Origin: Streptomyces sp. NBC_00083
GTDB lineage: Bacteria > Actinomycetota > Actinomycetes > Streptomycetales > Streptomycetaceae
Length of the DNA stretch: 64,000 nucleotides
Direction: 5' to 3'
Assembly (NCBI RefSeq): GCF_026343295.1
Contig: NZ_JAPELY010000003.1
Coordinates: 124,001-188,000 of the forward strand
Below, piece by piece: positions 59,178 to 64,000 of this stretch (position 1 is its first letter; each line of letters begins with the position of its first letter). A program made the translations under genes and the position numbers. The notes beneath the pieces are model-generated. The model saw nothing but the letters and a program-made list of their open reading frames with translations, was not told the origin of the DNA and did no database searches.

Positions 59178-60482
59178 GTGTCCCGACGATCGTTGCGGAC
59201 GGCCCCCACGCCGCCGCTCGACCCCGAATACCCCACCGCTGCCCGGCCGAGCCAACAGCCACAGCCACCGGCATCCGAGGCATCAGGGGCATCCCCCACC
59301 AACGCGCCGCCACTGAACCACCGGGAAGTCGCGTTGATACGCGCGGGTCTCGCCGTGGTCGAGCCGCAGGCCGGGGATGTGACGGTGTACTTCTACGCCA
59401 TCCTCTTCGCCCGCTACCCCGAGGTCCGCGCGCTCTTCCCCGCCGACATGGATGTGCAGCGCGACCGGCTGCTACGAGGTCTGCTGCGCATCATCGAGCT
59501 GGCCGACGACCCGGACAACCTTGTCCGGTTCTGTGCCCTTCTGGGGCGTGACCACCGCAAGTTCGGAGCCCTGGAGGCGCACTACCCGGCGGTGGGGGAA
59601 TGCCTGCTCACGGCATTGGGCCGGTACGCCGGCCCCGACTGGACACCCGAGATGGCCGCCGCATGGGCGAAGGCGTACAACACGGCGGCGGGCGTGATGG
59701 TGCGCGCGGCCGAGGAGGACAGCCGCATACGCCCCGCCGCGTGGCGGGCGCAGATCGTGAGTCACCTGCCCCGGGGCAACGGCATCGCGGAGATCACGGT
59801 GCGTCCCGAATACGTCTACCCGTACACCGCGGGCCAGTACGTCAGCATGGAGACGCCGTGGAGACCCTTGGCCTGGCGCCACTACTCGGTGGCCAACGCG
59901 CCCAGGCCGGATCACAGCCTCACCTTCCACATCCGCGCCGTGCCCGGCGGAGTGGTCAGCAACTCCCTGGTGTACCGCGCGGTCGTGGGGGACATCGTCA
60001 GACTCGGGCCGCCGCAGGGGGCCATGGCCCTGGACGCAGCCGAGGACCGCGACCTGGTGTGTGTGGCGGGCGGCACCGGACTCGCCCCCATCCGCGCCAT
60101 CCTGGAACAGGCCGCGCAGACCGGCATGGGCCGCTACGTCGACCTCTTCATCGGCGCCCGCACCGCGGACGAGCTGTACGGCCTCGACGACATGCTCCGC
60201 ATGGCGCAGCGCCACCACTGGCTGTCGGTCCGCGCGGCCGTCTCCCACGAGCACATCGTGGGCAGGCAAGGAAGCCTGCCGCAGGTGTTGCGCGAGTTCG
60301 GGCCCTGGGACCAGCACGAAGCGTTCCTGTGCGGTCCGCCCGACATGGTGACCTCCGCGGCCCACAACCTCATGAGCGGCGGCGTCCCCCCGGCCCGGAT
60401 CCACCACGACCCGCTCGACGTCCCGGTCCTCAACACTCCCCTCGCCCCAGTGCGCGATTCCCAGGAGCACTCAGCGTTGTGA
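59178..60482 (+). CDS. Flavohaemoprotein-like globin with FAD/NAD reductase domain
   Basis: A 434-residue protein. After a Pro-rich tail of about 45 residues comes a globin domain (about 48-185) with LFARYPEVRALFPADM and GRDHRKFGALEAHYPAVGEC, the latter holding the haem His. The reductase part (about 190-420) has WRHYSVANAPRPD for FAD and VAGGTGLAPIRAILEQA and AFLCGPPDMV for NAD. Such proteins oxidise nitric oxide to nitrate. GTG at 59178 is the open-frame start without a strong ribosome binding site; a shorter start is possible. Overlaps the next gene by 4 bases. Confidence 0.87.
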   Translation: MSRRSLRTAPTPPLDPEYPTAARPSQQPQPPASEASGASPTNAPPLNHREVALIRAGLAVVEPQAGDVTVYFYAILFARYPEVRALFPADMDVQRDRLLRGLLRIIELADDPDNLVRFCALLGRDHRKFGALEAHYPAVGECLLTALGRYAGPDWTPEMAAAWAKAYNTAAGVMVRAAEEDSRIRPAAWRAQIVSHLPRGNGIAEITVRPEYVYPYTAGQYVSMETPWRPLAWRHYSVANAPRPDHSLTFHIRAVPGGVVSNSLVYRAVVGDIVRLGPPQGAMALDAAEDRDLVCVAGGTGLAPIRAILEQAAQTGMGRYVDLFIGARTADELYGLDDMLRMAQRHHWLSVRAAVSHEHIVGRQGSLPQVLREFGPWDQHEAFLCGPPDMVTSAAHNLMSGGVPPARIHHDPLDVPVLNTPLAPVRDSQEHSAL

Positions 60483-61153
60483 CCAGCCCGTACCCCATAC
60501 CCTCCCCAGGCGAACGGGCCCTCCAGGCCCACCTCGGCACGGCGGAGCGCGCGAACTCGTTCTACTCCCGCCAGGTGCATCCCGTGCTGACCCCGGCGAT
60601 GCGGGACTTCATCGGGCGCCAGTCGATGGTGTTCCTCTCCACCGCGGACGCGGCCGGCCGCTGCGACTCCAGCTTCAGAGCCGGGCCGCCGGGCTTCCTG
60701 ACCGTCCTCGACGAGGCCACGCTGACCTACCCCGAATACCGCGGGAACGGTGTCATGGCGAGCGCCGGCAACATCGCGGAGAACCCGCATGTGGGCCTGC
60801 TGTTCATGGACTTCACCCATCACCACATAGGGCTCCACGTCAACGGAACGGCCGGCCTGCTGGCCCCCGACGACCCGCGTATCACCCACGCTCCCATCCC
60901 CTTCGACTCCGCCCCGGGCCGCCAGCCCGAGCTGTGGGTCCACATCACGGTGCACGAGGCCTACGTCCACTGCTCGAAGCACATCCCCCACCTCGAACCG
61001 GCCTCGCGCCCCCGGCGCCACGCGGCGGACCAACGCCCCAAGGACAGCGACTACTTCGTCTGTACGGGCCTGCCGGAGCCGTCGTTCGCCCCAGAGGCGC
61101 AGCACCACCGCGACGGCGCCCCCGGGGTGGGCCAGGGAGCCCCGTCCTGGTGA
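60479..61153 (+). CDS. Pyridoxamine 5'-phosphate oxidase-like flavin-binding protein
   Basis: A 224-residue split-barrel protein. It has RDFIGRQSMVFLSTADAAGR, SSFRAGPPGFLTVLDE, YRGNGVMASAGNIAENPHVG and LLFMDFTHHHIGLHVNG, all typical of PNPOx-like proteins that bind FMN or F420. The GTG start overlaps the flavohaemoprotein stop (GTGA), so it is coupled and may pass electrons to or protect the globin. The same pairing is known in other streptomycetes as far as I recall. Substrate unknown. Confidence 0.82.
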   Translation: MTSPYPIPSPGERALQAHLGTAERANSFYSRQVHPVLTPAMRDFIGRQSMVFLSTADAAGRCDSSFRAGPPGFLTVLDEATLTYPEYRGNGVMASAGNIAENPHVGLLFMDFTHHHIGLHVNGTAGLLAPDDPRITHAPIPFDSAPGRQPELWVHITVHEAYVHCSKHIPHLEPASRPRRHAADQRPKDSDYFVCTGLPEPSFAPEAQHHRDGAPGVGQGAPSW

Positions 61154-61201
61154 CGGTCCCGGTGGCCGCCCTGTGCCCGCCCCGGTGCTCCTGTTGACCG
61201 A

Positions 61202-61242
61202 GAGCCCTTTTCCCGCCTCCGCCCAGGCGGGAAAAGGGGCTC
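61202..61242 (+). terminator. Hairpin before the FHA-ABC gene
   Basis: GAGCCCTTTTCCCGCCT pairs with AGGCGGGAAAAGGGGCTC with one extra G, around a 6-base loop. It probably ends the flavohaemoprotein unit, 19 bases before the next ATG, so it could also act in the leader of the downstream gene. Confidence 0.7.
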
Positions 61243-61260
61243 ATAGGTAGAATTCACGTC

Positions 61261-63630
61261 ATGGGAGAGCGGCGGCCCAGTGCGGCGGACCCGCCCGAAC
61301 TCGTCCTGGAGACCGACACCGGCTCCACGGTGATGAGTCCGAGCCGGGACTACCACGTGGGCCGCGACCCCCTGAGCGACATCGTCCTCGACGACACCCG
61401 CGTCTCGTGGCATCACGCCGTCCTCCATGCCGAGCTCGACCACTGGACGATCGAGGACGAGCACAGCACCAACGGCACGTACGCCGAGGGACGGCGCATC
61501 CAGGAGTGGGACGTCGGGCCGGGCAGCGTCATACGCTTCGGCAACGTCACCGACGGCCCCCGCGCGGTGCTGGTGGGCCGCGCTCCTCCCGAGCGAGCCC
61601 CCGCCGAGCGCCCCTCCTGCGTCAGCATGCCGTCGGCGACAGGCACCTTCCGCCGGCCGACGACCGTGCGCCCCCTGCCCGCCCGCACGGTCCGTATCGG
61701 CCGCGCCGACGACAACGACGTGGTCATCGACGACCTGGTCGTCTCCCGTCGCCACGCCGAACTGCGGGTCCTCGCGGACGGCACGTACGAGATCGTCGAC
61801 CTCGGCAGCCACAACGGCACCTACCTCAACGGCCAGCCGGTGGCCCGCGCCCCCGTCGCGCCGGGGGACATCGTGGGCGTCGGCCACCGCGCCTACTGCC
61901 TCGTCGGTGACGAGCTGCAGGAGTACGTCGACACGGGCGAGGTGTCGCTCGACGTCCAGGGCCTGACGGTCACCGTCGACCGGGGCCGCAAGACCCTCCT
62001 CGACCAGGTCTCCTTCCCGGTGGGCGAGAAATGCCTGCTCGCCGTGGTCGGGCCCAGTGGCGCGGGAAAGTCCACCCTGCTCAACGCCCTCACCGGGCTG
62101 CGCCCCGCGGACGGCGGCACCGTCCTCTACGACGGCCGCGACCTCTACCGCGACTACGCGGAGCTCCGCCAGCGCATCGGTCTCGTACCGCAGGACGACA
62201 TCCTGCACGCCCAGCTGACCGTGCGCCGCGCCCTCGGATACGCCGCCGAACTCCGCTTCCCGCAGGACACCGAGAAGGCGGAACGCCGGGCCAGAGTCGA
62301 CGAGGTCATCCGCGAACTCGGCCTGGAACAACGCGTGGACCAGCCCATCCACAGCCTCTCCGGGGGGCAGCGCAAACGCGTGAGCGTGGCACTGGAGCTG
62401 CTGACCAAACCGTCGCTGCTCTTCCTCGACGAGCCGACGTCGGGACTCGACCCCGGCATGGACCGCTCGGTGATGCACATGCTGCGCGGCCTGGCCGACG
62501 ACGGCCGCACGGTCGTCGTCGTCACGCACAGCGTGCTCAGCCTCGACGTGTGCGACCGGCTCCTGGTGCTCGCCCCCGGCGGCAGGATCGCCTACTACGG
62601 GCCGCCGCGCGACGCGCTGTCGTTCTTCGGCTTCACGCAGTGGCCGGAGGCCTTCGAAGCGTTCGAAGGGGACCGTGACCGGGAGTGGGCCCGGGACTAC
62701 CGGGACTCGCCGTTCCACCAGCAGTACATCGCCAACTCCTCCGTGCAGCCGTTCCCCGGGCCCCTCGCGCCCGCCGGCGCGCCCGCGCCCGTCTCCTTCG
62801 CTCCGCCGCCGAAGCCGCAGAGCTGGGGGTCCCAACTCCGCACCCTGGTACGGAGGTACGCGGCAGCCCTCGGCGCGGACCGGACGTTCCTCGCGATCAT
62901 GATCGCGCTGCCGTTCGTGATGGGAGCCATGGCGCGCGCCCTCGCGGGCAGCCGGCTGACGCAGGAGACGGCGATGAACGCGCTGCTCATCCTGTGCGTG
63001 GGCGGAGTCCTGACCGGCGCCGCCAACGCCGTCCGCGAGCTGGTCAAGGAGCGCGTCATCTACCGGCGAGAACGGGCCGTGGGGCTCTCCCGCTCGGCGT
63101 ACCTGATGTCCAAGGTCGTCGTCCTGGGAACGATCACCGTGCTGCAGGCCGTCGTCCTCACCCTGGTCGCCCTGCTCGGTGTCGACCTCAACGCGCCCGG
63201 CGGCCACGGCGTGCTCCTGCCGCCCCTGGTGGAGGTCATCCTGGCGGTGGCCCTGCTGGCGTTCACCGCCATGATGCTGGGTCTCCTCGTCTCGGCGCTG
63301 GTGCGCAAGGAGGAGGTGACGATGCCGCTGCTCGTGCTCCTCGCCATCGTCCAAGTGGTGTTCTGCGGCGCACTCCTCAAACTCAACGGGGTGCCCGGTG
63401 TCGAGCAGCTCGCATGGCTCGTGCCGTCGCGCTGGGCGCTGGGCGGGATGGCGGGGACCATCGGACTCGGCAGGATCGTCCCGGGGGAGCTGACCACCGA
63501 CCCGCTGTTCGAGCACTCCGCGGGTGTCTGGCTGCTCAACATGGGCATGCTGGTCGTCCTGTCGGCCGTCTTCGGATACGCCGTCGCGCGGCTCCTGCGC
63601 CGCCACGAACCCGCGGTCATGCGGAAGTAG
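61261..63630 (+). CDS. FHA-domain ABC transporter (ATPase-permease fusion)
   Basis: A 789-residue fusion. Two FHA domains bind phosphothreonine partners: residues 25-100 (HVGRDPLSDIVLDD) and 140-215 (IGRADDNDVVIDD, SRRHAEL, NGTYLNG). The ABCG-like ATPase (230-460) has Walker A GPSGAGKST (264-272), LSGGQRKR and LLFLDEPTSGLD. The permease part (about 545-780) has six helices. The FHA pair links transport to Ser/Thr kinase signalling, as in actinobacterial Rv1747-like transporters. ATG at 61261. Confidence 0.93.
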   Translation: MGERRPSAADPPELVLETDTGSTVMSPSRDYHVGRDPLSDIVLDDTRVSWHHAVLHAELDHWTIEDEHSTNGTYAEGRRIQEWDVGPGSVIRFGNVTDGPRAVLVGRAPPERAPAERPSCVSMPSATGTFRRPTTVRPLPARTVRIGRADDNDVVIDDLVVSRRHAELRVLADGTYEIVDLGSHNGTYLNGQPVARAPVAPGDIVGVGHRAYCLVGDELQEYVDTGEVSLDVQGLTVTVDRGRKTLLDQVSFPVGEKCLLAVVGPSGAGKSTLLNALTGLRPADGGTVLYDGRDLYRDYAELRQRIGLVPQDDILHAQLTVRRALGYAAELRFPQDTEKAERRARVDEVIRELGLEQRVDQPIHSLSGGQRKRVSVALELLTKPSLLFLDEPTSGLDPGMDRSVMHMLRGLADDGRTVVVVTHSVLSLDVCDRLLVLAPGGRIAYYGPPRDALSFFGFTQWPEAFEAFEGDRDREWARDYRDSPFHQQYIANSSVQPFPGPLAPAGAPAPVSFAPPPKPQSWGSQLRTLVRRYAAALGADRTFLAIMIALPFVMGAMARALAGSRLTQETAMNALLILCVGGVLTGAANAVRELVKERVIYRRERAVGLSRSAYLMSKVVVLGTITVLQAVVLTLVALLGVDLNAPGGHGVLLPPLVEVILAVALLAFTAMMLGLLVSALVRKEEVTMPLLVLLAIVQVVFCGALLKLNGVPGVEQLAWLVPSRWALGGMAGTIGLGRIVPGELTTDPLFEHSAGVWLLNMGMLVVLSAVFGYAVARLLRRHEPAVMRK

Positions 63631-63641
63631 GAGTGCCGCCG

Positions 63642-64000
63642 ATGACCCCTGCGGACTTCCGCCCCACACATGTCGTCCCCCAGGACGGGCTGCCCGCCTG
63701 GGAGGCGCCGGACGTGGACCGTCCCACGACGCCGCTGGACGCGCTGCTTCCCGTGCAACTGGTCGACCGGCTCGGCGACTGGGGCCGGATCGTCTGCGCC
63801 AACGGCTGGTCGGCGTGGGTCGACGGCCGGCTCCTGATCGCGGTGCCGCGGGACCCGCCGGGCGCGGGCGGCCCGCTGACGCGCACGGCCGACCCGCGCC
63901 CCCTCCTCGCCAGGACCGAGGACGCCGTCGCCGGCTACCGGCGCGCGGCGGAGGACCTGGCGGGCGGCACCACCGACGGGGAGTCCTTCCGGCGCCGGAC
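63642..64000 (+). CDS. SH3-like-domain protein, partial at right edge
   Basis: At least 119 residues, open to the window end. It starts TPADFRPTHVVPQDGLPAWE and has LLPVQLVDRLGDWGRIVCAN, GWSAWVDGRLLIAVP, which resembles the bacterial SH3-like module found next to FHA-ABC genes. ATG at 63642 has AGGAG 8 bases upstream and lies 11 bp after the transporter stop, so it is probably cotranscribed. Confidence 0.72.
   Translation, partial: MTPADFRPTHVVPQDGLPAWEAPDVDRPTTPLDALLPVQLVDRLGDWGRIVCANGWSAWVDGRLLIAVPRDPPGAGGPLTRTADPRPLLARTEDAVAGYRRAAEDLAGGTTDGESFRRR

Overview
The window is high-GC DNA with dense, short-spaced genes, GTG/TTG starts, many 1-4 bp stop/start overlaps and Streptomyces-type families (MocR regulator, paired CYP107-like P450s, GH46 chitosanase, RHS protein, FHA-ABC transporter, DUF5955). 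It is almost certainly part of a Streptomyces (or close relative) chromosome. I saw no tRNA, rRNA, CRISPR array, IS element or prophage.

Left part (1-9.9 kb) and two later islands (17.0-19.6 kb and 27.7-31.4 kb) form a purine/ureide catabolism regulon. It contains uraD-uraH-uox (urate to allantoin), allB-alc (allantoin to ureidoglycolate), aceB and hyi-glxR (glyoxylate assimilation), a monofunctional catalase (katA, cut by the left edge), two NCS2 nucleobase permeases around an 8-oxoguanine deaminase, a MocA-like molybdenum-cofactor nucleotidyltransferase and an IclR-family regulator (AllR type). Uric acid oxidation makes H2O2, and katA carries almost the same promoter as the uricase operon.

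Two palindromes tie the regulon together. Motif A is TCAACA-N3-TGTTGA-like; in the direction of transcription its right arm supplies the -35 box of katA, uraD, allB and aceB. Motif B is TTCC-N7-GGAA; it occurs at hyi, aceB (exactly between -35 and -10) and twice before allB. Motif B fits the IclR-family regulator. Motif A has no assigned regulator; a DauR/YheO-type HTH protein encoded just before uraD is a candidate.

Between the ureide islands lie chitosanase, an excalibur lipoprotein, a Cys-rich pentapeptide protein, an Fn3 lipoprotein with a possible DasR site, a YfcC transporter, a MocR regulator, a papain-like protease operon with a duplicated N-terminal domain, and a two-component system divergent from an ABC exporter.

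Right of alc (31.4-50.6 kb) are an SDR, AIM24, DHFR-like and EamA genes, a histidine kinase-response regulator-P450 operon, a second P450, and a sugar-uptake locus: GntR regulator, Gfo/Idh dehydrogenase, two tandem paralogous binding proteins, one permease, a single-domain ATPase and a ROK kinase. Next come an iron-box-controlled DUF2470 gene, a membrane Mrr-like nuclease and a decayed beta-lactamase-like gene. The last part (50.6-64 kb) holds a CASTOR/POLLUX-like channel, an AlkZ-like glycosylase divergent from a WYL regulator, a secreted RHS protein followed by a 43-residue membrane protein, a G-rich hexamer repeat, a flavohaemoprotein with a PNPOx-like partner, an FHA-ABC transporter and a partial gene at the right edge.
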